Source: Acidisoma silvae | GTDB taxonomy: Bacteria > Pseudomonadota > Alphaproteobacteria > Acetobacterales > Acetobacteraceae | Reading direction: 5' to 3' | Length of the DNA stretch: 64,000 nt | NCBI RefSeq assembly: GCF_020618775.1 | Contig: NZ_JAESVB010000005.1 | Span: 62,001 to 126,000, forward strand | Part shown: positions 1-8,702 of the stretch, piece by piece | Position numbering within the stretch: position 1 is the first letter of the stretch | How the letters are laid out: each line of letters begins with the position of its first letter | Translations under genes and position numbers: made by a program | The notes under the pieces: model-generated | Seen by the model: the letters and a program-made list of their open reading frames with translations, nothing else | What the model was told of the DNA's origin: nothing | The model's database searches: none

Positions 1-1064
1 CGGCCGCCGGACAGGGCGACAAGCTGATCCAGCGTCAATGTTGACGGCGCATCCTTCGCCGTCTCCCGCAGAGACAGCCGGATGCTGCCGTCAACCCATT
101 GCGCCGTGCCGATGATGCGCGGCGCATCGCCGTCCATGGTGACGACATCGGCCTGCGCGGGAAGCCGCAGCTGCGGCACGGGATACAGGATCGCCAGGCC
201 TGCCGCGCTGATCAGAAGAATGCCAGCCGCGGCGCATTGCAAACGGACGGTATTGCGCGGCGACGGACAGCGCGACCGTGGCCAATAGATATAAAGTGCC
301 ACCGGCAGCAGATAGGCGAGCCAGCCCAGCACCTCGATCAGCCTCGGGTCTGGATAGACGCCCAGCATGCCGGTGATCAGCGCCGACTGGATGGTGCCGG
401 GCGTGATCAGCCAGGAGAGATTGATCACCAGTTGCTGGCCGGCATTCAGCCAGCCCGCTTCATGCGCCGTACGGCAGGCGGCCATCACCAGGCCGGCCGC
501 CACCAGGATCAGGAAAGCGCCGGTGACGCGAAAGAAATTGCCGAGATTGATGCGCACGCCGCCGGCATAGATGCCCCAGCCGATGACAAGCGCCAGCAGC
601 AGGCCCAGCACGGCACCGACAGCGGCCAGGCTGGTGGACTGCGCGGCCGAGAAGGAAGCCAGCAGGAAGACCGATGTCTCAAAACCCTCACGTAGCACAG
701 CCAGAAAGGCCATTGCCGCCAGTGCGAAGGCCCCGGTCTGCGTCAAGGCTTCCGCCGCCTGCGCTTCCAATTCCCGCTTCATGCTGCGGGCATGCTTGTT
801 CATCCAAACGATCATGCCCGTGACGAAAACAAGGGCGATGCCGCCAATGACGGTTTCCATCCCTTCCTGCGCGGCCTGGGGCAAAGCCTGCTCGACCAGA
901 TCGAGTGCCGCGCCGACCAGCATCGCCAAAGCCATGGCGAGACCGACGCCGATCCACATCGGTACCAGGCTTTTGCCGTTGTTGCGGAGGAAGGCGGCGA
1001 TGATACCGATGATCAGCGCGCCTTCCAGCCCTTCGCGCAGGCCGATGACGAAGGTCGCTAACAT
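1..1064 (-). CDS. FTR1/EfeU-family high-affinity iron permease, 3' end off the left edge
   Basis: Inner-membrane permease of the Ftr1/EfeU (OFeT) family, which moves iron across the cytoplasmic membrane. The reading frame stays open to the left edge, giving about 354 codons. Two hallmark iron-binding motifs are present: REGLE at residues 10-14 in the first membrane helix and REGFE at residues 125-129 in a later one. At least seven hydrophobic segments follow, then a polar C-terminal stretch that runs off the window. The start is the ATG at 1064, directly followed by the conserved first helix (LATFVIGLREGLEG). EfeO/EfeB partners are not seen and may lie to the left. Family assignment is firm; the exact substrate (ferrous or ferric iron) is inference. 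Confidence 0.9.
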   Translation of the reverse strand, partial: MLATFVIGLREGLEGALIIGIIAAFLRNNGKSLVPMWIGVGLAMALAMLVGAALDLVEQALPQAAQEGMETVIGGIALVFVTGMIVWMNKHARSMKRELEAQAAEALTQTGAFALAAMAFLAVLREGFETSVFLLASFSAAQSTSLAAVGAVLGLLLALVIGWGIYAGGVRINLGNFFRVTGAFLILVAAGLVMAACRTAHEAGWLNAGQQLVINLSWLITPGTIQSALITGMLGVYPDPRLIEVLGWLAYLLPVALYIYWPRSRCPSPRNTVRLQCAAAGILLISAAGLAILYPVPQLRLPAQADVVTMDGDAPRIIGTAQWVDGSIRLSLRETAKDAPSTLTLDQLVALSGG

Positions 1065-1284
1065 GCCAGCATCGGTCCTTCATTTTCCATGAGGAACCCA
1101 TATCGAGGTCCATTCGCAACTGCAAATCAGTCGCGATTAGAGCGTATTTTCAATATTTCCTTATATGATCGATGGATATCGCAATAATTTCCGACCGGAA
1201 CGACGCCGGCTTTGCAACATTGGGAATATACAATGTAGCGTCAGCTGGAACACTTTGGGTTTGGATTGAAGCGCCTCCCCAACC

Positions 1285-1364
1285 GTCATGCCCGCGAAAG
1301 CGGGCATCTTCTACGCCGCCTAGCCGTGCCAAAGGGAGAAGATTCCCGCCTTCGCGAGAATGAC
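1285..1364. repeat. Composite palindromic intergenic repeat, copy A
   Basis: This lies in the 327-base gap between the iron permease and the RND operon. A hairpin (CCCGC-gaaa-GCGGG) flanked by GTCAT and ATCTTCT is followed after about 25 bases by a second hairpin flanked by AGAAGAT and ATGAC, so the outer halves are inverted copies of each other. The same layout recurs at 20043, 21353, 23987, 26474, 41056 and 45428. It resembles the dispersed REP/BIME-like elements common in alphaproteobacterial genomes. The rest of the gap shows nothing else recognisable. Confidence 0.8.
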
Positions 1365-1391
1365 CCAGTTTCCGTTAACACCCTGACCGCT

Positions 1392-4300
1392 CTAGATTTC
1401 CCGTGACGTCAGAGACGGTTCTGTCCTGTCCATCTTTCGGCGCGTCATCAGGCTTTGCAGCCGGTCGAACCACAGATAGACCACAGGCGTCGTGAACAGC
1501 GTCAGCGCCTGCGACAGGATCAAGCCACCGACGATGGCGATGCCCAACGGCTGGCGCAGTTCCGAACCCGCGCCATGGCCGAGCGCCAGGGGCAGCGCCC
1601 CGAACAGCGCCGCGAAGGTCGTCATCATGATCGGGCGGAAGCGCAGCAGGCAAGCCTGACGGATGGCCTCGAACGGGGTCTTTCCCTGGTCCCGCTGCGC
1701 CACCAGCGCGAAATCGATCATCATGATGGCGTTCTTCTTGACGATGCCGATGAGCAGAATGATGCCGATCATGCCCATGATCGACAGATCCTGCCCGCAA
1801 AGGCGCAGCGCCAGCAGGGCGCCGATGCCGGCCGAAGGCAGTGTGGAAATAATCGTCAGCGGATGAATGGCACTTTCATAAAGCACGCCGAGAATGATGT
1901 AGATGGTGATGATGGCGGCCAGGATCAGCCAGGGCTCGCTTTTGAGGGAGCTTTGGAAAACCTGCGCCGAGCCCTGAAAGGTTCCCGTCACGCTGGCCGG
2001 CATGTGGGTCTGCAATTCCACCGCGTTGATGGCATTGACGGCATCGCCCAAAGCCACGCCCGGCGCGAGGTTGAAGGAGAGCGTCACGGCCGGAAACAGA
2101 CCCTGATGATTGATGGTGATGGGCGAGACACCCTGATGCACGGAGACCAGCAGGCTGAGCGGCACCAGCGCATTGGTGGAGGATGACCGCACATACAGAT
2201 GTTGCAGCGCCGCCGTGCTCAACTGGTAGCGGGGATCGACCTCCTCGATGACATGATACTGGTTGGTGGGCGAAAACAGCGTCGCCACCTGCCTTTGTCC
2301 GAAAGCGTCGTACAGGATATCGTCAATGGCCTGCACGGTAATGCCCAGGCGCCCGGCCGTCTGCCGGTCGATATCGAGCGTGGCGCTGGTGGCGGAGGCG
2401 TTCTGGTCGGAACTCACGTCCCGCAATTGCGCCATGCCGCCAAAGGTTTTTTCCAGCGTCGCGGCCCAATGGTAGAGTTCCGTCACATTCGGATCTTGCA
2501 GCGTATACTGGTATTGCGCCGCCGAAATACGGCCGCCGACCTGAATGTCCTGATGCACCTGCATGCCGATGGTCACACCCTCGACCTTGGCCATCTTCTT
2601 GCGCAGCCGCGCCAGAACCTGATCGGCCGAAGCCGTTCTTTGCCCCAGCGGCTTGAGGTTGAGCAGAAGGCGGCCCTGGCTGACGGTGGGCGTGGCACCG
2701 ATGAAGTAATCCACCGTATCGACCGCCGGATCCTTCTCCGCAATGGCCGCCAGCGCGTTGATGCGGCCGGACATGGCCTCGAAAGAGATATCGGGCGCTG
2801 CCTTGACAACGCCAAGCACGAAGCCGGTATCGACTTCCGGGAAAAAGCCTTTCGGGATGCCGACAAACAGCCAGCCGGTCAGCACGATCGTCCCGATCAT
2901 CACTGCCAGCGTCACTTTCTGAAAGCGCAGCACCACATCCAGCATCCGCCCGTAGCCGGCTGTGATGCCGTCGAACAGCCGCTCCGACCACAGAAACAGG
3001 CGTCCGGGCTTCGCATCCGCGTCATGCTGGATCAGCCAGCCGCAGAGCATGGGCGTGACGGTGAGCGAGACGATGGCCGACATGATGATGGCGACCGAGA
3101 TGGTGACGGCGAATTCCCGGAACAGCCGGCCCACCAAACCGCCCATGAGCAGGATGGGAATAAAGACGGCGATCAGCGAAACCGTCATGGAGACAATGGT
3201 GAAGCTGACTTCCCGCGCACCTTCCAGCGCCGCGTGCAGCTTGGATTTGCCGTCCTCCCGATGGCGCATGACGTTTTCGATGACGACGATGGCGTCATCC
3301 ACAACAAAGCCGACCGCAATGGTCAGCCCCATGAGCGAGAGATTGTCCAGACTATAGCCCAGGCAATACATGACCGCGAAGGTGGCAATCAGCGACAGCG
3401 GAATGGTCATGCTCGGGATCAGCGTCGCCCAGAGATTGCGCAGGAAGACGAAGATGACCATGACGACAAGCGCGATGGAGATCATCATCGTCATCTGCAC
3501 ATCGCTGATGGCGGCATGAATGGTCTGCGTGCGGTCACCCACCACATGCAGCACGGCCGCAGCCGGCAGATTGGCCTGCAAGCCCGGCAAAGCCTGCTTG
3601 ATGGCCTGGATCGTCTTGACGACGTTGGAGCCCGGCTGCTGCGCCACGTCGATGATGATGGCGCGCTTGCCGTTCAGCCAGGCGGCTTCATAGACATCCT
3701 CGGGCGCATTGACGATGGTGCCGATATCCTCAAGCCGGATCGGCGCATTGTTGCGATAGGCGACGACCATCGTGCGATAGGCATCCGCCGTCAGCAGCTG
3801 ATCGGTTGTATTGATGACGACGGCGCGGTTTTCGCCGTTCAGCGTGCCTTTCGGCGCGTCCAGCGTCGCGGCGCCGATGGCGCTGCGCACGTCCTCCATC
3901 GTCAGGCCGAGACCCGCCAGCTTTTCAGGGTCGATCCGCACGCGCACGGCCGGGCGCAGCTGGCCGTGATAGTCGATCATGCCGACGCCGGGCAGCTGGG
4001 AGATGGGCTGCGCGATGAAATCCTCGGCATAGCGGTCCAGCTCGGTCAGCGGCAGGGTCGAGGATGTCAGCGCAAGCGAGATGATGGAGGCATTGGCCGG
4101 GTTGACCTTGTTATAGGTCGGCGGACTGGGCATGTCCTTCGGCAGCAGACCGGCAGCCGAGTTGATTTCCGTCTGCACATCCTGCGCCGCGCCGTTGATG
4201 TCGCGGTTCAGGTCGAATTGCAGCACGATGGTCGTCAGCCCCAGCGAGCTGGACGAGGTCATCTGCGTGACGCCGGGAATATTGGAAAAGGCGCGTTCCA

Positions 4301-4499
4301 GCGGTGTGGCGACCGAGGTAGCCATAGTCTGCGCGCTGGCCCCCGGCAATTTTCCGGTGACCTGGATGGTCGGGAAATCGACCTGCGGCAGGGATGAAAT
4401 CGGCAGGCCGCGATAGGCGACGATGCCGATCAGGATCATGCCCAGCGCCAGCAGGCAGGTGCCGATGCGCCGGTAGATGAAAGGCCGGGAAATGCTCAT
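1392..4499 (-). CDS. RND efflux pump, inner-membrane HAE1 transporter (MdtB/MdtC-like)
   Basis: Proton-driven inner-membrane exporter of the resistance-nodulation-division superfamily, 1035 residues, the usual family length. The N-terminal helix is followed by the LPQVDFPTIQV stretch typical of AcrB/MdtB relatives. The proton-relay acidic pair sits in helix 4 (GFVVDDAIVVIEN, D401-D402), and the helix-10 motif GIVKKNAIMMIDF is present. Two large periplasmic loops fit the usual porter domains. It is the last gene of a minus-strand operon, overlapping the adaptor gene by four bases. Closest in feel to the multidrug pumps MdtB/MdtC, but only one pump subunit is encoded here. Substrates cannot be read from the sequence; antibiotics, bile-like detergents or plant phenolics are typical. 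Confidence 0.95.
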   Translation of the reverse strand: MSISRPFIYRRIGTCLLALGMILIGIVAYRGLPISSLPQVDFPTIQVTGKLPGASAQTMATSVATPLERAFSNIPGVTQMTSSSSLGLTTIVLQFDLNRDINGAAQDVQTEINSAAGLLPKDMPSPPTYNKVNPANASIISLALTSSTLPLTELDRYAEDFIAQPISQLPGVGMIDYHGQLRPAVRVRIDPEKLAGLGLTMEDVRSAIGAATLDAPKGTLNGENRAVVINTTDQLLTADAYRTMVVAYRNNAPIRLEDIGTIVNAPEDVYEAAWLNGKRAIIIDVAQQPGSNVVKTIQAIKQALPGLQANLPAAAVLHVVGDRTQTIHAAISDVQMTMMISIALVVMVIFVFLRNLWATLIPSMTIPLSLIATFAVMYCLGYSLDNLSLMGLTIAVGFVVDDAIVVIENVMRHREDGKSKLHAALEGAREVSFTIVSMTVSLIAVFIPILLMGGLVGRLFREFAVTISVAIIMSAIVSLTVTPMLCGWLIQHDADAKPGRLFLWSERLFDGITAGYGRMLDVVLRFQKVTLAVMIGTIVLTGWLFVGIPKGFFPEVDTGFVLGVVKAAPDISFEAMSGRINALAAIAEKDPAVDTVDYFIGATPTVSQGRLLLNLKPLGQRTASADQVLARLRKKMAKVEGVTIGMQVHQDIQVGGRISAAQYQYTLQDPNVTELYHWAATLEKTFGGMAQLRDVSSDQNASATSATLDIDRQTAGRLGITVQAIDDILYDAFGQRQVATLFSPTNQYHVIEEVDPRYQLSTAALQHLYVRSSSTNALVPLSLLVSVHQGVSPITINHQGLFPAVTLSFNLAPGVALGDAVNAINAVELQTHMPASVTGTFQGSAQVFQSSLKSEPWLILAAIITIYIILGVLYESAIHPLTIISTLPSAGIGALLALRLCGQDLSIMGMIGIILLIGIVKKNAIMMIDFALVAQRDQGKTPFEAIRQACLLRFRPIMMTTFAALFGALPLALGHGAGSELRQPLGIAIVGGLILSQALTLFTTPVVYLWFDRLQSLMTRRKMDRTEPSLTSREI

Positions 4500-5701
4500 G
4501 TGCCGCTCCCGCCACCTGCCGGCGCGTCTGGTGCCACGGTCACATGCGTGCCGGGCGCGAGGCGCGACTGGCCGTCCAGCACCACCTGCTGGCCGGGTTG
4601 AAGGCCGGAACGGATTTCCGTGAAGCCCGTCACCGTCGGGCCTGTCACCACGGTTTGCGGCGTCACCGTATCATCCGGCTTTACGACATAGACATAGAGT
4701 CCGTTCTGGCCGGTCAGCACCGCCTGCGCCGGCACGGTCACGGCATGCCGGTCCGTCCGCACCAGAACGCGGGCGGAGACGAATTCGCCGGGCCAAAGCA
4801 CGCGATCAGTATTAGTGAAAACCGCCTTGAGCTGAATTTCGCCGTTGCTCTGGTCCACCGAACTATCGATGAAGATCAGCTTGCCGTCCGCGATATGCTG
4901 CGTGCCGTCGCGGGAATCGATCGCGACCGGCAGATCGCCCTTATGCTGGCCCGCCGCGACATCCGCGAGTTCGCTTTGCGGCAGCGAGAACAGAACCGAA
5001 ATCGGCGCCATCTCAGTCACAGTCACCAGACCGGTCGTATCGGTTGCATGGACAATGCTGCCGGCGTCTATCTGCCGCAGGCCGACGCGCCCGGCCAGCG
5101 GCGAGGTGACGCGCGTGAAATCGAGATTAAGCTGCGCCGCGTCGATGGCGGCTTCGTCGGAATCCAGCGTTGCCTTCAAGGCTGCTTGCTGGGCCTTCAT
5201 GGTATCGAGATTCTGGGATGTCCCGGCTCCGGCTGAGGCCAGTTTCTGCGCGCGCACCACCTCCTGCTGCGCATTGACGGACTGGGCCAGATCGCGCTGC
5301 CGGGTCGCTTCCGCCTGGGCCAGCACCGCCTGGTAGGGGCGCGGGTCGATCTGCGCCAGAAGCTGCCCCGCCGTCACATCCTGGCCCTCGGTGAAGAAAA
5401 GCTGCTGCAACTGCCCATCGACGCGCACCTTGACGTCCACCTTGTTGAGCGGTGTCACCGTGCCGATACCAGACAGCCAGACCGGCAGATCACGGGTGGA
5501 GGCAGCCCCGGCGATGACCGGAATGGTCAATCCGCCGGCCGTCGCATGGGGCGCAGGGGCGGACGGGGTATTGGCCCAATACCACCAGGCCCCGGCCCCC
5601 GCGCCGATCAGCACCACGGCCGCCGCCAGACGTTTCGCCGTGCTGCGCCGGCCCGCAGGGCCAGGGTGAATTTCGAAGCGCTTATGCTGCGTATCGGTCA
5701 T
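4496..5701 (-). CDS. RND efflux periplasmic adaptor (membrane fusion protein, MdtA-like)
   Basis: Periplasmic adaptor of 401 residues that bridges the RND pump and the outer-membrane channel. One N-terminal membrane anchor (about residues 24-43) precedes a Pro/Ala linker. A lipoyl-like barrel half (VRVDGQLQQLFFTEGQDVTAGQLL), a helical hairpin rich in Ala and Gln, the second lipoyl half (SPLAGRVGLRQIDAGSIV) and beta-barrel domains follow. The protein ends in a Gly/Pro-rich tail. Its stop overlaps the pump start (ATGA), indicating translational coupling, and it lies three bases downstream of the outer-membrane factor gene. Assignment to the HlyD/AcrA superfamily is firm. Confidence 0.94.
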   Translation of the reverse strand: MTDTQHKRFEIHPGPAGRRSTAKRLAAAVVLIGAGAGAWWYWANTPSAPAPHATAGGLTIPVIAGAASTRDLPVWLSGIGTVTPLNKVDVKVRVDGQLQQLFFTEGQDVTAGQLLAQIDPRPYQAVLAQAEATRQRDLAQSVNAQQEVVRAQKLASAGAGTSQNLDTMKAQQAALKATLDSDEAAIDAAQLNLDFTRVTSPLAGRVGLRQIDAGSIVHATDTTGLVTVTEMAPISVLFSLPQSELADVAAGQHKGDLPVAIDSRDGTQHIADGKLIFIDSSVDQSNGEIQLKAVFTNTDRVLWPGEFVSARVLVRTDRHAVTVPAQAVLTGQNGLYVYVVKPDDTVTPQTVVTGPTVTGFTEIRSGLQPGQQVVLDGQSRLAPGTHVTVAPDAPAGGGSGT

Positions 5702-5704
5702 CTC

Positions 5705-7135
5705 TCAGCCTCCGGCCTGGCTTGCTGTGGCGGGCGCGGCAAAGCCGCCGCCCAGGGCGCGGAACAGACCGACCGTCGCCTGATACCGTTGCAGCCTCAA
5801 TTGCAGCAGGCTGTCCTGCGCCTGGTAGAGAGACTCTTCCGTCGTCAGCACCGTCAGATAGTCGGCCGCGCCGAGGCGGTATTGCAGTTCGGCCAGCGCA
5901 TAGGCCTGGCTGGCCGCCGCCTCGGCCGTCACCTCGATGCTTTCCTGGTCGTGGAAATGGCTGAGAGCGCTGAGCTGATCCTCGACATCCTGGAAGGCGG
6001 TGATGACGGTCTGCCGATAGGTCGCGACCATTTCCACTTGCCGCGCGCGGCTATAGCGCAGTTGCCCCTGCAACTGGCCGCCCGAGAAGAGCGGTTGCAG
6101 GATGGAGGTGCCCAAATCCGTCACCGCCGCCGGGGGAAAGAAATCGGACAGGTGGCGCGCGCCGAAACCCACAGCCCCGGTCAACGAGACGGTGGGGAAG
6201 AAGGCCGCGCGCGCGACGCCGATGTCGAAATTGGCGGAGCGCAGCCGCGCTTCCGCCGCCCGGATATCTGGCCGCTGTTCCAGCAAGGCCGATGGCAGGT
6301 TGGGCTGCACGGCAGGGTCGGCGAGGCCCACCAGATCCTGCCCGCCGATAGCGAAACCTTCCGGCGCCTTGCCCGTCAGCACCGCAAGCAAGTGCATGGC
6401 CTGATCGGATTGCTGTTGCAGCACGGGGATGGCGGCCTGGAAGGTGGCGACAGCATTCCGCTGCTGCTGCACTTGCAGCATGGTCGCGGTGCCGGCCGAT
6501 TGCTGCACCACCACCAGGCTCAGCACATGCTGCGCATCGGCCACGATCTGCTGCGCCAGGCGGATACGTTCATTCAGCGACAGGACCAGAAAATAGGTAT
6601 CGGCGACGGAGCCGGATAGCGTCATCGCAACCGTCTGCGCGTCATAGACGGATGCCTGGGCCAGCGCCCTGCCGGACTGCGCGGCGGCGCGGTTCTTGCC
6701 CCAGAAATCGAGTTCGTAACTGGCCTGCCCCACGGCCTGCTGGGTGGAGCTATTTTTCACGCCCATGGTCTGGCTTTGCGTGACGCCAAGGCTCAATTGC
6801 GGGAACAGTGGCGCCGCGTCCACCTGCGCCGTGCCGGCGGCTTCGGCCACCCGCGCCTCCGCGGCCGCGAGATTGAAATTGCCGGCAAGGCTTTGCTGCA
6901 TCAGCCGGTCGAGTTCCGCGCTATGGAAGCTTTGCCACCAGGCACCGGTCGCCGAGACCGCGTTGACGCTGGCTTGCGGCTTGCCGTTCCAGCTGGGCGC
7001 GGTCGCGACCGCCGGACGGTGATAGCTGGGCGTCAGGGAACAGGCGGCGGTCGCCAGCGACAGGCCAAGCGCGGCGGTCGCCTTGACGACGCGCGGCACG
7101 GACAAAAGAGCGCGGAAGGGAATGATGTGAGGCAC
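5705..7135 (-). CDS. Outer-membrane efflux lipoprotein, NodT/OprM family
   Basis: TolC-like outer-membrane channel lipoprotein of 476 residues for the adjacent RND pump. The N-terminus is a lipoprotein signal with lipobox TAAC near residue 32, followed by SLTPSYHRPAV, the usual start of NodT/OprM proteins. Two OEP repeats follow, including the characteristic LPSALLEQRPDIRAAE stretch, FPTVSLTGAVGFG and the second-repeat segment near the C-terminus. Operon order on the minus strand is response regulator, this channel, adaptor, pump, with an 80-base gap from the regulator and three bases to the adaptor. Confidence 0.94.
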   Translation of the reverse strand: MPHIIPFRALLSVPRVVKATAALGLSLATAACSLTPSYHRPAVATAPSWNGKPQASVNAVSATGAWWQSFHSAELDRLMQQSLAGNFNLAAAEARVAEAAGTAQVDAAPLFPQLSLGVTQSQTMGVKNSSTQQAVGQASYELDFWGKNRAAAQSGRALAQASVYDAQTVAMTLSGSVADTYFLVLSLNERIRLAQQIVADAQHVLSLVVVQQSAGTATMLQVQQQRNAVATFQAAIPVLQQQSDQAMHLLAVLTGKAPEGFAIGGQDLVGLADPAVQPNLPSALLEQRPDIRAAEARLRSANFDIGVARAAFFPTVSLTGAVGFGARHLSDFFPPAAVTDLGTSILQPLFSGGQLQGQLRYSRARQVEMVATYRQTVITAFQDVEDQLSALSHFHDQESIEVTAEAAASQAYALAELQYRLGAADYLTVLTTEESLYQAQDSLLQLRLQRYQATVGLFRALGGGFAAPATASQAGG

Positions 7136-7214
7136 GGCGGCTTATTGGCGGCGCCCGCGTAATGGCGGCTTCGCCTCAGCGTGAATTCGATTTTAATGTC
7201 GAACCCGGTCCGGT

Positions 7215-7904
7215 TCAGCGCTCGGTCGCAGCCTCGGCGCTGATCATATAGCCGGCGCCGCGCACGGTCTGGATCAGCTTATGGGCATGCCCGTCGTCGA
7301 TCCGCTGCCGCAGCCGGTGGATATGCATGTCGATGATATTGCCGCGCGGGTCGAAGTCATAATCCCAGGCGGCTTCCAGCAGCATGGACCGGGTAACGAC
7401 CTGCCCGGCATGGCGCATCAGCAATTCCAGCAGCAGGCATTCCCGGTGCTGAAGGTGGATCTCCTGACCGCCCCTCATCGCCTGGCGGATGGCGGGGTCC
7501 AGCATCAGGTCGCCCACCACAAGCTGGCTTTGCCTCCGGCCCCGGTCTGCCCGGCGGGCCAGCGCCTCCACCCGTGCCAGAACCTCGGCGAAGGCATAGG
7601 GTTTGGCCAGATAATCGTCACAGCCGGCCCGCATGCCGTCCACCCGGTCTGTCATGCCGGCGATGGCGCTGACCATCAGCACTGGCGTGACGATGTCGGC
7701 CTTGCGCAGGCTGACCACCACGCCGATCCCATCCAGAATGGGCAGGCGGCGGTCGAGAATGATGACGGTGTAGAGCCCTTCCAGGGCCAGCGCGAGCCCG
7801 TCTTCCCCGTTCCGCGCCCGGTCCACGACATGGCCGCTCTCGGTCAATCCACGGACGAGATAGGATGCCGTCGGGTCGTCGTCCTCAATCACCAGCAAAC
7901 GCAT
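7215..7904 (-). CDS. OmpR/PhoB-family response regulator, first gene of the efflux operon
   Basis: Two-domain DNA-binding response regulator of 229 residues. The receiver has the acidic pocket EDDD near residue 7, phospho-acceptor D51 (IILDRRLP) and the conserved lysine in LAKPY. A winged-helix Trans_reg_C domain ends with HIHRLRQRIDD and VRGAGYMI. It precedes the efflux genes on the same strand, so it most likely controls that pump. It is divergent from a second, different OmpR-type regulator at 8019. The 114-base gap between them must hold both promoters. No kinase is encoded on this strand, so the kinase at 8689 may serve both regulators; that is inference. Confidence 0.93.
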   Translation of the reverse strand: MRLLVIEDDDPTASYLVRGLTESGHVVDRARNGEDGLALALEGLYTVIILDRRLPILDGIGVVVSLRKADIVTPVLMVSAIAGMTDRVDGMRAGCDDYLAKPYAFAEVLARVEALARRADRGRRQSQLVVGDLMLDPAIRQAMRGGQEIHLQHRECLLLELLMRHAGQVVTRSMLLEAAWDYDFDPRGNIIDMHIHRLRQRIDDGHAHKLIQTVRGAGYMISAEAATER

Positions 7905-8018
7905 CTCAGGCCGGTCGCTCCAAAGGTTAACGAAAGTTCATATTGGGGCGAAGTAATCCTATGCCCGGTCATGACATCAGCCGCATCATGGGAGCGTGAA
8001 AAGAATGGTCTGTCGCTT

Positions 8019-8702
8019 ATGACACGCATATTGGTCATTGAGGATGATGCCAAGCCCGCGCTTGAGATAGAAGCGGCCCTCTCGGATCATGGCTATGCGG
8101 TCGAAACCGTCGATACGGGACGCGCGGGCCTGCTGAAGGCCGCGACCGAATCTTTCGACGCCATCGTGCTGGACCGCATGCTGCCGGGCGGGATGGACGG
8201 TATCGCGGTGCTGTCGACATTGCGGGCCATGGGCAATGATATGCCCGTCCTGGTGCTCAGCGCGCTGTCGGCCGTGGATGACCGCGTGCGTGGGCTGAAG
8301 GCGGGCGGCGATGATTACCTGACCAAGCCTTTCGCCTTTCTGGAACTCACGGCGCGGCTGGACGTTCTGGTGCATCGCCGGGAAATGCCCGAGCGCGTCA
8401 TCAAGCTGCGCGTCGAAGACCTGGAGATGGATCTGCTGACGCGCAAGGTCAGCCGCGCGGGCCAGGGCATAGACCTGCTGCCGCGCGAGTATAAGCTGCT
8501 GGAATATCTTTTGCGCAATACGGGGCAGATCGTCACGCGCGCCATGATGTTCGAGGAAGTCTGGCATTATCGCTATGACGAGCAGACCAATGTGATCGAC
8601 GTTCATCTCAGCAAGCTGCGCCGCAAGATCGATCTGCCCGGCATGAGCCAGCTTATTCACACCGTACGCGGATCGGGTTACGTGCTGCATGCGCCTGGTT
8701 GA
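8019..8702 (+). CDS. OmpR/PhoB-family response regulator paired with a histidine kinase
   Basis: DNA-binding response regulator of 227 residues. Acidic pocket EDD at residues 8-10, phospho-acceptor D52 (IVLDRMLPGG), lysine in LTKPF, then a winged-helix domain ending HLSKLRRKIDL and VRGSGYVLH. The frame is open further upstream, but the ATG at 8019 (MTRILVIEDD) is where homology begins, and a start at 7281 would run through the divergent regulator. The kinase gene begins 14 bases before its stop, so the two are translationally coupled. Target genes are unknown; the transglycosylase downstream and the divergent efflux operon are the obvious candidates. Confidence 0.93.
   Translation: MTRILVIEDDAKPALEIEAALSDHGYAVETVDTGRAGLLKAATESFDAIVLDRMLPGGMDGIAVLSTLRAMGNDMPVLVLSALSAVDDRVRGLKAGGDDYLTKPFAFLELTARLDVLVHRREMPERVIKLRVEDLEMDLLTRKVSRAGQGIDLLPREYKLLEYLLRNTGQIVTRAMMFEEVWHYRYDEQTNVIDVHLSKLRRKIDLPGMSQLIHTVRGSGYVLHAPG

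Noticed and set aside
2199-4397. Plus-strand open frame of 732 codons inside the RND pump gene
   Set aside because: Antisense shadow of the pump gene; no recognisable domain and composition typical of reverse reading.
7281-8018. Upstream extension of the response regulator at 8019
   Set aside because: It reads antisense through the divergent regulator and has no homology; the conserved receiver starts at 8019.
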